Positions 1 through 9,941 of a stretch of 64,000 bases of DNA are shown piece by piece. The DNA is from Ahrensia sp. (GTDB lineage: Bacteria > Pseudomonadota > Alphaproteobacteria > Rhizobiales > Rhizobiaceae), in the NCBI GenBank assembly GCA_002698425.1, contig NZXU01000120.1, positions 11,470-75,469 on the forward strand. Reading direction: 5' to 3'. The position numbers and the translations under genes were made by a program. The first letter of the stretch is position 1. Each line of letters begins with the position of its first letter. The notes beneath the pieces are model-generated. The model saw only the letters and a program-made list of their open reading frames with translations. It searched no databases and was not told where the DNA came from.

Positions 1-634
1 GCGTTTCCGCTTTGCCGAAACGCGATCGATGGATGAGAAGCCAGAGAACAGCGAAAGAGGCGATGTCGTCGTTCTCGAAGATCTGCGCGAGGTTCGCTTC
101 GATAAAAGCCGGACGGGTCAGCGAAGCGTTGTCGCGCATCAACCGGATGACAACGCCATTCGACGCCAGCCCCCACAACGCTTCCTCGCGGTCATTGAGG
201 TAATCCTGAAGCGCGAACGCGGCCGACTTGCGCCGATCCGTCGAGAGACTGCCGGAAACCTTGTCCAACTCATCAGTAGGCGGAACTACGACGACCGGAA
301 CGCGGTCACCGCCGGCTACCAGCGACACAAATGAGTTAGGCTGAGACAGGTCCGCAAATCCAAATGCTTCCTTGAGCATCCCATCAACGAACCGGATCGT
401 TGCCGGACGGCCCGGCTGCTCCAACTTGGCGAACTTGTCGAAATGGGCCTGGGCAACACGGAAAGAGGCCGAAAGCTCATCGCGAAGCGAGAGGCCCTGG
501 CGGATACCATAGCTATCAGGGTCTTGTTCGTCAGCATCCAGCGCATGGATCGCGCTAATCATTGCCGAACTGATCAGACTTCCTTCCAGCGTCAGTGCCG
601 GGAAGCTGGTATCAGCAGCTGCCTTTCTGCTCAT
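1..634 (-). CDS. DNA methyltransferase-like protein of a DISARM-like locus, N-terminal 211 residues only
   Basis: Starts at the ATG at 634-632, which overlaps the TGA of the SNF2 helicase gene (633-631) in an ATGA, so it is translationally coupled and is the third gene of the set. It runs off the left edge of the window. The visible part contains blocks such as STDRRKSAAFALQDYLN, LWGLASNGVVIRLMRDN and TRPAFIEANLAQIFE, which I recognise from the N-terminal region of large Eco57I/N6-adenine-type methyltransferases that sit beside SNF2 and DUF1998 helicases in defence islands. No SAM-binding or NPPY motif lies within the visible part, so catalytic status cannot be judged. The methyltransferase call rests on family memory and on position; a restriction-modification subunit of another type is possible. 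Confidence 0.6.
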   Translation of the reverse strand, partial: MSRKAAADTSFPALTLEGSLISSAMISAIHALDADEQDPDSYGIRQGLSLRDELSASFRVAQAHFDKFAKLEQPGRPATIRFVDGMLKEAFGFADLSQPNSFVSLVAGGDRVPVVVVPPTDELDKVSGSLSTDRRKSAAFALQDYLNDREEALWGLASNGVVIRLMRDNASLTRPAFIEANLAQIFENDDIASFAVLWLLIHRSRFGKAET

Positions 635-3384
635 GTGTTCGCTCCGGGCAGCAGCACAAACAACCCGATGACATCAGGTGGAAAAACAGGTTCGACCGTG
701 ACCCTGGGACCGCCCTGCCCCGCCGCTCGGACGCGCGCATGATCCTCCTCCAACACCCTCCCGCGTTGCCAGACATAATCGGCTACAGGTCCCGATATCA
801 GACCAACTAGAGTATCTCTTGCCTGGCTAATGATACGGCTCCTGGCGGCGTCCGTCAGATCTCCTGTCGCTTCCGCTCGAAGCATCGTCCAAGCGGCTTC
901 GCCTCCGCTGATTTCACCGCCCGGATTGACAGCTATCACAGATGCCTCTTCGGCAAGCAGCACCCTCTCGGCACGCGCATGAACAGTAAGCTTGAATCGC
1001 AGCCGCAGTAGCAGCAGCATCGTTCGTTCCGAGACACCTTTTGAAGGCCAAGCGCCAACCCGACCGATCCCAAGCCCCGGCAGCGCATCAGGTTCAAGCG
1101 CGGCTTCGAGGATTGCTTCCGAAATGGTTGCCACGAGCGGATGCGCGCGGCCCAGGAGGGTCGTTCCCGAAGGGGCCGGCTCTGCCTCGGCCAGACGTTG
1201 CGTTCCCTGAAGACCGTTGTCGGCAAGCCTGTCGCGAATTGAGCGTGGCAAGGCATCAAGATGTGCCGCGACGATCCCATTGCGAGGCTCAACCGGAGCA
1301 TCGAAGCGAGCCATCGCCGAGGAGATGAAAGATCGCGCCTCTTGGGGACTGCCGATGATCGATTTCGCCCTGTTCCACTCGGGCACCACATCATCAGGCT
1401 TCAGTGCGTTCTGGGCGAAACGACTGCGCGACCGGCTTTCATTCTCTTCCGCATCTTTCCAGACTGCCTCGACCTGTCGCTGACCATCGGCAAGCATGTC
1501 GAAGAAGTCATATTGTTTACTTGCGCCGCGTCTCAGGAGCATGGATGCCATCAAGGCATCGGTGACGGGGCCACGTTCATCGGGCAATGGCACAGTTACC
1601 CCGGTCGCCTTCCTGATCGCTTCAGCCTTGCGCAGAATTACATCAAGCACCGCACCGTCGATCGCACTGTCAGGCGAGAACATGAGAATAGAGCGCACTT
1701 CGTCTTCAGGCTGGCCGAACCTGTCGACGCGGCCTTCTCGCTGCTGATGACGAGTCGGATTCCAAGAAAGGTCGTAGTGAACAACCGTATCGAATTGAAG
1801 CTGAAGATTGATGCCTTCAGAAAGGCAGTCGGTCGCCACCAGGATCCGGCTCTCATCCGCGGCCATATCAGCGACCCGGTCTCGTCGCTCATCCGGCGTC
1901 AACAAGCCCGTCACGACCTCCACACGAGCACGCGGGAATGCTTGCGCGAGCGCAGCACCGACATGATTGGCGGTTGCGATATACCGGCAGAACACGACGG
2001 GACGGGCACCCTTCGCAATCAGCGGTTTCAACTGCTTCACGAGATGATCACGCTTGGGATCCGGAGCAGCCGCCAGGTTTTTCGCCTGATCGATCAGGTC
2101 CGCGAGCGCGGCATCATCCACCTGCATTGCTGATGGTTCGACATCGACCGCATCTTCGTCGTCTCCATCTTCGTCATACAGCTGCGGCTCGATCCGCTCT
2201 GCCTCAATGCCGGCACGATTTCGAAGAGCAGACAACGCTGCAGCGGGCGATGAGCCAACGCAACGCATGAGCGCGAGTGTCCCCCAGAATGCCAGTCGCC
2301 GCTCCCGAACACCGCTTCCAGCGTTCTCCACCACTCCGAAGCAGTAATCGAGCACCGCTTCATGGAACGCTCGATGCTCAGGCGTTAGGTTAAACGGCGC
2401 CTCGCTCGTCATATGGCGTGGAAAGGCGCGCTCTTCGTGCCAGTCGCCCTCGGTCAAGTCTATTCTTCGCCGCTGAACGAAATGACGCGCCAAACGGCGG
2501 CGAAACTGATCACTTTCGAAATCTACGCTTCCAAACTCCGGCTGAAGAAGGCCAAGAAGTCGCGCGAACGCCTCTTCATCGCCGCTATGGGGCGTCGCAG
2601 TCAGCAGGATCATCGATCGAGAGTCGTCGCGCGCGAGCCCCTTGAGCAGCTCGTAGCGTTGCTGCTTCCCCTTGTTTGTCCCAACGCAAGCGTGGGCCTC
2701 ATCGACGATCACGAATCCAGGGCACGCCTTCGAAAAGGCTTCTCGTCGTTTCTCGGCCTTGATGTAATCGAGACTCACCACCGTATGACGATATGCATCG
2801 AACAGCGATTGCGATACCGGCAAGCCCCGCTCCAGGCGCACGGCGGACGCGGCCGTAACGGCTGCAACGTCGATCCCGAACCGATCCTTCAGTTCGACGG
2901 TCCACTGCTCGACTAGGTGGGGTGGGCAAAGAACCGTGAATCGATCGATTTCGCCACGATCCATGAATTCCCGCAGGATTAGGCCAGCTTCAATGGTCTT
3001 GCCGATACCGACGTCGTCCGCAATGAGAAGCCGGGGAACGGATAGTCGCAGGGCCATCAACAAAGGCACGAGCTGATAGCTGCGCGGCTCGAAGTTCAGT
3101 TTCGCAGCCGATCGAAAAGGACCCGCACCGCGACGCAGTGACAACCGAAGCGCTTCTGCCAGGATTGAGGCGGATGCCTGGACCGCTATTCCCGCGTCTT
3201 CTGGCAATTCAAAGCGTGCCGGCGTGACCGCTTCTAGTTCCAGCTCAGGTAGGATGAGTGCCGCCTCCTGCTCACCGCCCGACAGGGGTCGCAGACTAAG
3301 CCACCCTTCTCGTGGGCTGGGCAGCGCAACCCATTCTCTTCCTCGAGCCCTCACGAGATCTCCCGGGGCGAACGCGTGGGTCAT
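631..3384 (-). CDS. SNF2-family helicase (DrmD-like)
   Basis: 917-aa superfamily 2 ATPase. Walker A is DDVGIGKT near residue 123-130, Walker B is a DEAH box near 228-231, SATPHS-type motif III follows (LLTATPHSGDEEAF), and the C-terminal RecA lobe has ATDCLSEGINLQ and the arginine-finger stretch HQQREGRVDRFGQ, all intact. This organisation matches the SNF2-like helicase of DISARM (DrmD, about 900-1000 aa), which is needed for phage restriction in class 1 systems. Its ATG overlaps the stop of the DUF1998 helicase gene by 4 bases, and its own stop overlaps the next start by 4 bases, so the three products are probably made in fixed ratio. A RapA-like housekeeping role is less likely given this coupling and the island setting. 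Confidence 0.85.
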   Translation of the reverse strand: MTHAFAPGDLVRARGREWVALPSPREGWLSLRPLSGGEQEAALILPELELEAVTPARFELPEDAGIAVQASASILAEALRLSLRRGAGPFRSAAKLNFEPRSYQLVPLLMALRLSVPRLLIADDVGIGKTIEAGLILREFMDRGEIDRFTVLCPPHLVEQWTVELKDRFGIDVAAVTAASAVRLERGLPVSQSLFDAYRHTVVSLDYIKAEKRREAFSKACPGFVIVDEAHACVGTNKGKQQRYELLKGLARDDSRSMILLTATPHSGDEEAFARLLGLLQPEFGSVDFESDQFRRRLARHFVQRRRIDLTEGDWHEERAFPRHMTSEAPFNLTPEHRAFHEAVLDYCFGVVENAGSGVRERRLAFWGTLALMRCVGSSPAAALSALRNRAGIEAERIEPQLYDEDGDDEDAVDVEPSAMQVDDAALADLIDQAKNLAAAPDPKRDHLVKQLKPLIAKGARPVVFCRYIATANHVGAALAQAFPRARVEVVTGLLTPDERRDRVADMAADESRILVATDCLSEGINLQLQFDTVVHYDLSWNPTRHQQREGRVDRFGQPEDEVRSILMFSPDSAIDGAVLDVILRKAEAIRKATGVTVPLPDERGPVTDALMASMLLRRGASKQYDFFDMLADGQRQVEAVWKDAEENESRSRSRFAQNALKPDDVVPEWNRAKSIIGSPQEARSFISSAMARFDAPVEPRNGIVAAHLDALPRSIRDRLADNGLQGTQRLAEAEPAPSGTTLLGRAHPLVATISEAILEAALEPDALPGLGIGRVGAWPSKGVSERTMLLLLRLRFKLTVHARAERVLLAEEASVIAVNPGGEISGGEAAWTMLRAEATGDLTDAARSRIISQARDTLVGLISGPVADYVWQRGRVLEEDHARVRAAGQGGPRVTVEPVFPPDVIGLFVLLPGANT

Positions 3385-6300
3385 GCGAGACCTCCCAACA
3401 GTTCGATTAGACTTGCAGGAACGCCCTTCGATAGATCTTCTTGGAGCTCGACAATCTCCCAGCCTTTTCGGCTGGCTTCCGCCCGTCCTTCTTCGTCAAG
3501 CGCCTGCGTTGTGGCTCCAACGTAATCCGCGGCCCAGACATAGGTTATTTCCGTATCACCAAACGAGAATGGGCTGCCATCGGGTCGCTTCAAGCCGGCT
3601 TCCTCGAAAGCATCCAGCCAATCGTCGTCGGTCGCGCGAACCTTCCCTTCAGCAACGTCAGCGGTCGCAAGCGCCAGGATCAGGGTAAGGGCATCTTGGT
3701 CTGTTCGATCAATCACCTCATGATCAGGTTGATTGTAGTAGGACAAGAGGCAGCGATAGCAGCCCTTAACGCATTCCGCGTCGTCTTGGTTCGAAAGGTG
3801 CGTAACATCCTCGGCTGACAAAGCCTGGTCAACGCCATCATAGTGCATGATGGAAAGCGCTTCTGACATTACTTCGCGAAGGATCCCCGGCTCTCTTACG
3901 ATCTGCCCGAGCACGCCCGCGCCACCTTCAGTGGCCTCGTATAGCAGGATTGTTTGGCGCTCATCGCGGGAAGGCAGGGGCTCTCCGAGCACCTCCCCTT
4001 CTTCTAACTGGAAGACGACCTCAATTCCTCTCAGCATCGCATGCTGTAATGTAGCGAGCGCGGTTTGTGACCAGGAGCGTGGTTCAGAGAACCGGATCAA
4101 GAGCGCGTTTTTCCTATCCTGAACGATTGGAACAATACGTTCCGGGGCCGCCTGGTCTGGCGTATCATCATCACCATTCTGGGGATCCGCCGACACCCAT
4201 CGTCCGTTCGCAGGATTGATGCCAAAACCCATTATACTCTTGTCGGCACGTCGTTTCAGGCCAAGGTTCAGTCGCATGATGTCCGCGCTATTGGCATACT
4301 GGAGGGTCGCGATAGTCTCCCCTTCGCGCAGTAATCGGACCTCAGTCAGATCCAAGGCTCCATTCTTCCGCGGCCATGCGAATACTGTGCGGACGTCGAA
4401 ACCTTGGCGGACGCGCTCTTCATCGTTAGCAGTTATGCGTTCGGCGGGAGCGGTTTCGACATTGTCAATTCGGAAGGTCTTTCGGATCGGCAGGGCCCCT
4501 GCAAGCGAAGCGTCGCATGCATGGCACTTGTTTCGCTCCTCTGTGTGAGCAGCGCCACAGGAGGGGCAGATGAAAATCTGGCCGGTAGCGACCGTCTGGC
4601 CGTCCGCCGAAACACTACCCGGCGGCAATTTGACCTTGTGAACCCGGTAAGCACGGCCCTCATGATAGATTAGGCTAAGCGGACCGAATTCCGATATCGC
4701 AAGGAACCTCGCACGTTGTAGATAAGCTGCCTGTTTGTTCGAAATCGTCGCGGGAACGAATGCATAAAGCGGCAGGCGCGGGAAATTGTAACCTGGTAGG
4801 AATCCCTCAGTCGCCAGATACCTGTAGGTGTAGAAATCAGAACCGTTTGTCGCTTTTCCGTTTTCGAGAATTCCGACTTGCTGGCTTGCGGCGCGCTCTT
4901 GGGCTTCGAGAGCCCTGCGGTCCTTCATGGACAAGCCAGTCTGGCGTAGCTTCGCCTGAGTCTCCTCCATCTGAAGCTGCGCGGAAGCATAGAGATCGCG
5001 CCATCTCCTGAAGGCGTGGTCGAACCGACCAAATGCCTCATTAGCGACGCGCCTCACATAATCTTCCGTATCTTCAAGCCAATCCGGAGGTGGGCCATCA
5101 AAATGGTCAGTGATGGCATCGATGATTTGACGCATCGGTGCGATCGCACGAACCTCAAGATCTGGCGCTGACATTACGTCGCGAATTTCCTTGCGGATTG
5201 GGAACTGGTCTTCTGTCAGGTCCAGCACGTCCGGGATATCTGCAGAAAGTGGTTGACCTGACGTCGAGAGCCAAACCGCGTGAAGATGAGCCTTCACGAG
5301 TTCCTCGTTCGCCAGATCGAGCGCAGGCGGACGCACACTGCCAGCGACCATTTCCATGCGCTTGCGGAAAAAATACTGGTCGTGCGGGCTTTGGGCCGCG
5401 CAATAGGTGGTTATCACCGCCGCCTGGCCGGACCGGCCTGCTCGGCCCGCGCGCTGTGCATAATTCGCCGGCGTTGGCGGCACATTTCGCAGATAAACGG
5501 CATTCAGGGCCGAAATATCGACGCCGAGCTCCATTGTAGGCGAACAGAAGAGAGCAGGCAGGAACTCAGTCCCTTCTCCGGCTTTGACCATATCGGCACG
5601 ATCCTGTTCGATCTTGGCCTTGTCGTCATCTTCATAACGGAACCGGCACTCTCGCCAAATACGTTGATCGTTTGAGACCTGAGCAGTGTGCTCCCGAGCT
5701 TCCATACCCATGAGGGTAGAAGGGCCAGATCGAAGTTCGGCTGCGACGTCCGCATACAATTGGTGAAAGAAGCTGTTCGACGAGCGAGCCGGATCTTCTA
5801 CGCTGGGACCTTTCGCGAGTCGCAAAGCTGTGGGGAGGACTTGCCAACCTGGAATGTCCGCGGCCGTGGTCATTTGGCGAACAATTCCGTAGGATTCGAG
5901 TGAACGCAGAGCCCACTCCATCATTTCAAGATATTCATGCTCCTTGAGCCGTTGACCAAGGACCGACGGCCGGTTTAGTGCGCGCGCTAGGCCACTCTTA
6001 GGACCAGCTTTCAATATGAGGAGGTCGTCGCGCCGTGTCGCGCCACGTCGGGGTGGCGAAACGAGCACCAGTGCAGCTTGCATCCGCAGTTCTTCGCTTG
6101 GATCGATCGACCATGGGGGAGCAAGCATTGGGCCGGAGCGCTCTTTCAGTCCGTCAAGTTGGAGAGGGTCAAGCGAACCAGCAGCTACGGCCAACCCTTC
6201 AATCATGCTGAAAAGCAACTTGTAGAGTAACTGTTCGCGCGATTCCGCATCCATATCGCCTAGAACACGCGGGGCGCCGGAAATCGCTTCTGCATCACTC

Positions 6301-8555
6301 GCGAGTTCATCGAGCCCGAGGAACACGGGTCGCACGAGTTCGACGCCGATAAGGTTTGGATAGGTAAAACGCCAACCACGGCGGAGATCGGACCATACCC
6401 TGTGACTGAGAACACTCGACAGAATCTGTGCCGCGTTGATCCGGTTGGCTCCCTTGATCGTCGGGTCCGCCATCCAGAAACGCCGGACAGCTTCGTTCTC
6501 TACAGTGAAGCCCAACGCCTGTTGAACCTTTAGGCCGAATTCATCGCTTGAAAGCCCGTTCACATCAGAGTCGAGAATCGCACGCAGTATCGCTCCACGA
6601 AGAAGTGTTACGAAAACTGCGTCGTTGAAATGACCCGCCTGAAGTGCAGCATCCTGACGGTTGTCAGTAAAGCCCAACGTTTTTCGCTTTTCCTTCGAAA
6701 CGCCGCTGTCAGCGTCGTTCAACGCTTTGAGCATAGCCGTCACGATCGTCGTCGTTGCAGAGCTTCGTCCTTCAGCGGTCAAACCTGCAAGCTTGTTGCG
6801 TTCGCGACGCTGCGGCACCGGTTGGTCACCACAAGCCAAGCAGAAGCCAAACCGGCCAGGCAGAAACCAGAAGCTTTCGCCATCCTCGCCGACGCGCCCA
6901 TCCAGCTTGACTTCAATGGCTCGCGGCATCTGCTTTCTGCGGCTTGCGCGAAGAACCGAACTCCCGCCTCTCTGCTCCTGCCAGTCTTCAGGATATGTCT
7001 CGGCATCACCTGAGAACTTAAAACTGTCGCTGGGCACTTCTGTCGGAGTCAGATAGCCCGCAACAGCAGACTCATCCCTTTCGCTGGATGGCTCCTCGTC
7101 CACGTCCCTTGGCAGAACCGAAAGGCCTTCTCCGTCCTCAACCAAGGTCACGGAGTGATATTCCTGCCCACACTCCCGGCAGAAACGCGTCGGGTAGAGG
7201 CGAGCCTCGGGATCTTGCGGATCGTTTCGCTGTCCCTCCAAGTAGACGTTTCGAGGCTTCGTTTTCAGGGTCGTGTGTATTTCACCAGGGCCGGAGATAA
7301 ACCGATGAAGCTTGAAAGCCATGAAGGCGTTCTTTGCGGCCCCTCCGCGCTCCTCTTCCGGCAACGCCATCACACTCAGAAACTCCGCCAAGCGTTTGCC
7401 TGAGGTTTCGGGATCCAAATCTGATGCAGATGCGAGAGCCTCGGCTGCGCGTGTGATGGTTTCTGGCTTTCGGCGCTTCCGGCTTTTGGCTTCATCGATG
7501 CCAAGTTCAAGCTCGGTCCACACCGCCAAAGGGTGTTGAAACAAAACGTCGTCCGTCAGGTTCTTATCAAGCTGCTGCGTGACTGCTGAAGCCAGCCTGG
7601 GGCGGATGTCGTCCAAGGAAAGTCTCGGGTCGGTGGCTCGTCGCAGGCTTTCTTCAATAACCGCCTCTGGCCCGATGCTTGAACCGAAGAGGCGGGAAGC
7701 AACGCGTGCCACCTCTAACTTCGCATTTGCCGCGATGTCGTCGCTCACCATAGTTGCCGACGTTCCAATGCAGATAGGGTCATTTCCATCTCTGCATCTT
7801 TCGCGCAGACGACGGACGAGAATTGCCACATCCGCTCCTTGCCGGCCGCGATAGGTGTGCAACTCATCGAGGACGATGAACTCGATACCTCGAGCATTCT
7901 CGATCACACGCCGATCCAGGTCATCCTGTCGGGTCATGAGCAATTCGAGCATCATGTAGTTTGTCAGCAGAATGTCTGGCGGATTGCTGGCGACGCTACG
8001 CCGTTCGGTATCGCTCTCCTGGCCGGTGTATCGAGCGATCGTGGGGCGTAGGTTTTCGGGCAGATCGGATTGCTCCAGAAACTTCTGTATTTCCTTGATT
8101 TGGCTGTTGGCCAAGGCGTTCATGGGGTAGACGACAATGGCACGAGTGCGCGCTTTCTCACCCGCAAGCCGGGCACGGATTGCGCGGTCGACGATCGGCA
8201 CAAAGAAGCACAGCGACTTGCCCGACCCCGTGCCCGTCGTCACCACAAAGCTCTGCCCGCGCTTTGCATTCGATATCGCTTCGTCCTGGTGCTTGTGAAA
8301 GCGAATTGGCTTGCCATCAATCCTGAAGACATCCGCAGTTTGAGACGTAACCACCCCATCCAAAGATAGCTGGTCTACACCATGCCCCTGTTCGTAAGCC
8401 GGGTTGATCGACAGGAGCGGATCAGGCCAGAACTCGCCTTGCGCGTATTCGCGATCGATCTGGGTCTTGAGATCTTCAGATCGGATCGTGGTGAAGGAAC
8501 GCGAGAAGGCCGCATAATCGTCGATGAGTTTTCGGTCGAAATCGAAGGCCTTCAT
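3381..8555 (-). CDS. Giant DEAD/DEAH helicase with C-terminal DUF1998/MZB domain (DrmA-DrmB-like fusion)
   Basis: 1724 aa, first gene of the coupled set. Walker A TTGTGSGKS lies near 106-114, Walker B LDELHTYRGRQGAD near 229-242, GTSATM near 264-269, and the second RecA lobe has CSPTMELGVDIS near 1004-1015 and QRAGRAGRSGQ near 1034-1044. Two CxxC pairs (about 459/462 and 572/575) look like a zinc-binding insert, and another cysteine cluster (CPSC, CHAC) comes later. The last 200 residues contain LLYEATEGGAGVLGQI and CVKGCYRCLLSYYNQPDHE (from about 1595), the hallmark cysteine motif of DUF1998/MZB. In DISARM the helicase (DrmA) and the DUF1998 protein (DrmB) are usually separate and form a complex; here both are on one chain. 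MrfA-type repair helicases also have MZB domains but are about half this length. Confidence 0.85.
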   Translation of the reverse strand: MKAFDFDRKLIDDYAAFSRSFTTIRSEDLKTQIDREYAQGEFWPDPLLSINPAYEQGHGVDQLSLDGVVTSQTADVFRIDGKPIRFHKHQDEAISNAKRGQSFVVTTGTGSGKSLCFFVPIVDRAIRARLAGEKARTRAIVVYPMNALANSQIKEIQKFLEQSDLPENLRPTIARYTGQESDTERRSVASNPPDILLTNYMMLELLMTRQDDLDRRVIENARGIEFIVLDELHTYRGRQGADVAILVRRLRERCRDGNDPICIGTSATMVSDDIAANAKLEVARVASRLFGSSIGPEAVIEESLRRATDPRLSLDDIRPRLASAVTQQLDKNLTDDVLFQHPLAVWTELELGIDEAKSRKRRKPETITRAAEALASASDLDPETSGKRLAEFLSVMALPEEERGGAAKNAFMAFKLHRFISGPGEIHTTLKTKPRNVYLEGQRNDPQDPEARLYPTRFCRECGQEYHSVTLVEDGEGLSVLPRDVDEEPSSERDESAVAGYLTPTEVPSDSFKFSGDAETYPEDWQEQRGGSSVLRASRRKQMPRAIEVKLDGRVGEDGESFWFLPGRFGFCLACGDQPVPQRRERNKLAGLTAEGRSSATTTIVTAMLKALNDADSGVSKEKRKTLGFTDNRQDAALQAGHFNDAVFVTLLRGAILRAILDSDVNGLSSDEFGLKVQQALGFTVENEAVRRFWMADPTIKGANRINAAQILSSVLSHRVWSDLRRGWRFTYPNLIGVELVRPVFLGLDELASDAEAISGAPRVLGDMDAESREQLLYKLLFSMIEGLAVAAGSLDPLQLDGLKERSGPMLAPPWSIDPSEELRMQAALVLVSPPRRGATRRDDLLILKAGPKSGLARALNRPSVLGQRLKEHEYLEMMEWALRSLESYGIVRQMTTAADIPGWQVLPTALRLAKGPSVEDPARSSNSFFHQLYADVAAELRSGPSTLMGMEAREHTAQVSNDQRIWRECRFRYEDDDKAKIEQDRADMVKAGEGTEFLPALFCSPTMELGVDISALNAVYLRNVPPTPANYAQRAGRAGRSGQAAVITTYCAAQSPHDQYFFRKRMEMVAGSVRPPALDLANEELVKAHLHAVWLSTSGQPLSADIPDVLDLTEDQFPIRKEIRDVMSAPDLEVRAIAPMRQIIDAITDHFDGPPPDWLEDTEDYVRRVANEAFGRFDHAFRRWRDLYASAQLQMEETQAKLRQTGLSMKDRRALEAQERAASQQVGILENGKATNGSDFYTYRYLATEGFLPGYNFPRLPLYAFVPATISNKQAAYLQRARFLAISEFGPLSLIYHEGRAYRVHKVKLPPGSVSADGQTVATGQIFICPSCGAAHTEERNKCHACDASLAGALPIRKTFRIDNVETAPAERITANDEERVRQGFDVRTVFAWPRKNGALDLTEVRLLREGETIATLQYANSADIMRLNLGLKRRADKSIMGFGINPANGRWVSADPQNGDDDTPDQAAPERIVPIVQDRKNALLIRFSEPRSWSQTALATLQHAMLRGIEVVFQLEEGEVLGEPLPSRDERQTILLYEATEGGAGVLGQIVREPGILREVMSEALSIMHYDGVDQALSAEDVTHLSNQDDAECVKGCYRCLLSYYNQPDHEVIDRTDQDALTLILALATADVAEGKVRATDDDWLDAFEEAGLKRPDGSPFSFGDTEITYVWAADYVGATTQALDEEGRAEASRKGWEIVELQEDLSKGVPASLIELLGGLA

Positions 8556-8960
8556 TACACTCGTTTCCTAGAACAGAATCACAGTTGCACTTTGCGAGGT
8601 GGTCGCAAACGTCACGCACCGTAGGCCGAGTTGCAAGTCCCTCGAAAATCAATCCAAGGTGGACCAACTCCGCCGGTCATGGGTATTTCGTAAACGGCCG
8701 CTGACGGCAGAGCGTAGAAGGAATCTATTCGCCCAACGAAACCTTCTGTATCGTCGCGCTGCAGGTGTTCTTGATGGCATTCTCCATCCATAATTTTCTT
8801 GCCCCAAGAATCCGCTGCGCATTCGCCAACTGTGGATCTTCGATGCCGGGAATTCTCAAATATCTGTCAAGCCGAGATTGTTTCTTCAGCTCGGAGTCGA
8901 ATCGAGTGCTTCAAGCATCAGTCCTCGACCATGCCCTCATCGGAAAGAATGGGGCGTGAA
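8556..8960. other. Intergenic gap between divergent island genes
   Basis: 405 bp between the divergent starts of the DUF1998 helicase gene and the next plus-strand gene. It is fairly A+T rich and should hold both promoters, but I see no clear operator, terminator or RNA gene. An in-frame upstream extension of the plus-strand gene reaches back to 8799 but reads like non-coding sequence. Confidence 0.4.
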
Positions 8961-9767
8961 ATGGAAGCCGTTGTGCAAGTCTCGCGCCGCGACTTCATCG
9001 AAGCTTTGAAACCACTCAAACGGCTCAGTCCCGCCGGCCACCCGGAAGAGGCAATTGTCTCATACCGCGACGGCGGCCTCCAAATAACAATGACCGGCTA
9101 CTCGGTCGGCTTCACGATAGATGGCGATTGGCCGCTTGAAGTGCGTGTGCCGTCTTGGTTCATCATAGGACACGCAAAGAAACCTCCGGCGACCGATCCG
9201 ATCCAGATAGCGTGGACAGCCGACCGATTTCGTGTTGCGCAATCGCAAGTGAGAGGCACAGCTCAGGCTATCGGTAGCGCCGGCATTTCGTTGCCAATAC
9301 AACCGACGCAGCGACAACTGGTTGAGATTGGGCTTAAATACGAGCAAGCGCAGATAGAGAAGGCCGGTTTAGCCCGGCTGGCAGCTGGCGCGCGCGAAGA
9401 TATGCGAAGTCGCGCGAGTAAAGCGGCAGCACACCTCGAGCCATTTGGCATCAATGCCGAAGACATCTTGAAGATGCTGGAGGAAAAACTCAGTCCCCCT
9501 CAAAAAGACAGATATGAAAGCAGACCGGCGCAGCTCGGCAGAAGACCTCGGAATAACACCGAAAAGAACGAAACAGGCGGCGATCTGTTTTCGTTCGTCC
9601 CTAAGAGCAACGAGCCTCAGCGTCCGCTCGATGGTGATACGATAGAGTCGGAAGCAGATGGACCATTTGGGTGTATTTGTCCTCGCTACGGTAAACCTCC
9701 CTGCAGCCAGATTCCTTGTGTAACCGAAGCGAAGCTTGCGGCTCGACGAGGAGAAATTCTCGAGTAG
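8961..9767 (+). CDS. Island protein of unknown function; N-terminus faintly like a DNA sliding clamp
   Basis: About 268 aa if the ATG at 8961 is used; ATG 8949 is an alternative, and neither has a strong ribosome binding site. I do not recognise the family with certainty. The first 100 residues (VSRRDFIEALKPL, then AIVSYRDGGLQITM, VPSWFIIGHAK and DPIQIAWTADRFRV) have the spacing of a beta-clamp (DnaN) domain: helix, strand carrying the 'dg-L-i' motif, second helix, closing strand. Only one such domain is present, followed by a charged linker and a cysteine-bearing tail (GCICPRY, CSQIPC) that could bind metal. It lies in the defence island, divergent from the helicase operon. The clamp resemblance is inference only. 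Confidence 0.5.
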   Translation: MEAVVQVSRRDFIEALKPLKRLSPAGHPEEAIVSYRDGGLQITMTGYSVGFTIDGDWPLEVRVPSWFIIGHAKKPPATDPIQIAWTADRFRVAQSQVRGTAQAIGSAGISLPIQPTQRQLVEIGLKYEQAQIEKAGLARLAAGAREDMRSRASKAAAHLEPFGINAEDILKMLEEKLSPPQKDRYESRPAQLGRRPRNNTEKNETGGDLFSFVPKSNEPQRPLDGDTIESEADGPFGCICPRYGKPPCSQIPCVTEAKLAARRGEILE

Positions 9768-9941
9768 CGACGAACATGTTCTAGAGTAGGACTACGACAC
9801 CGAATGCGACGTGCTTCACGTTGCGACCACACGGGCCCGGGAGCGTCTGTGGCCACCGGAATGCGAACGCTCGTTGGAGTTACTCAGAGAATTTCTTGTC
9901 GCTGAGTAGCCCACTTGTGGGGAGATTCTCTGTAACAAGCA

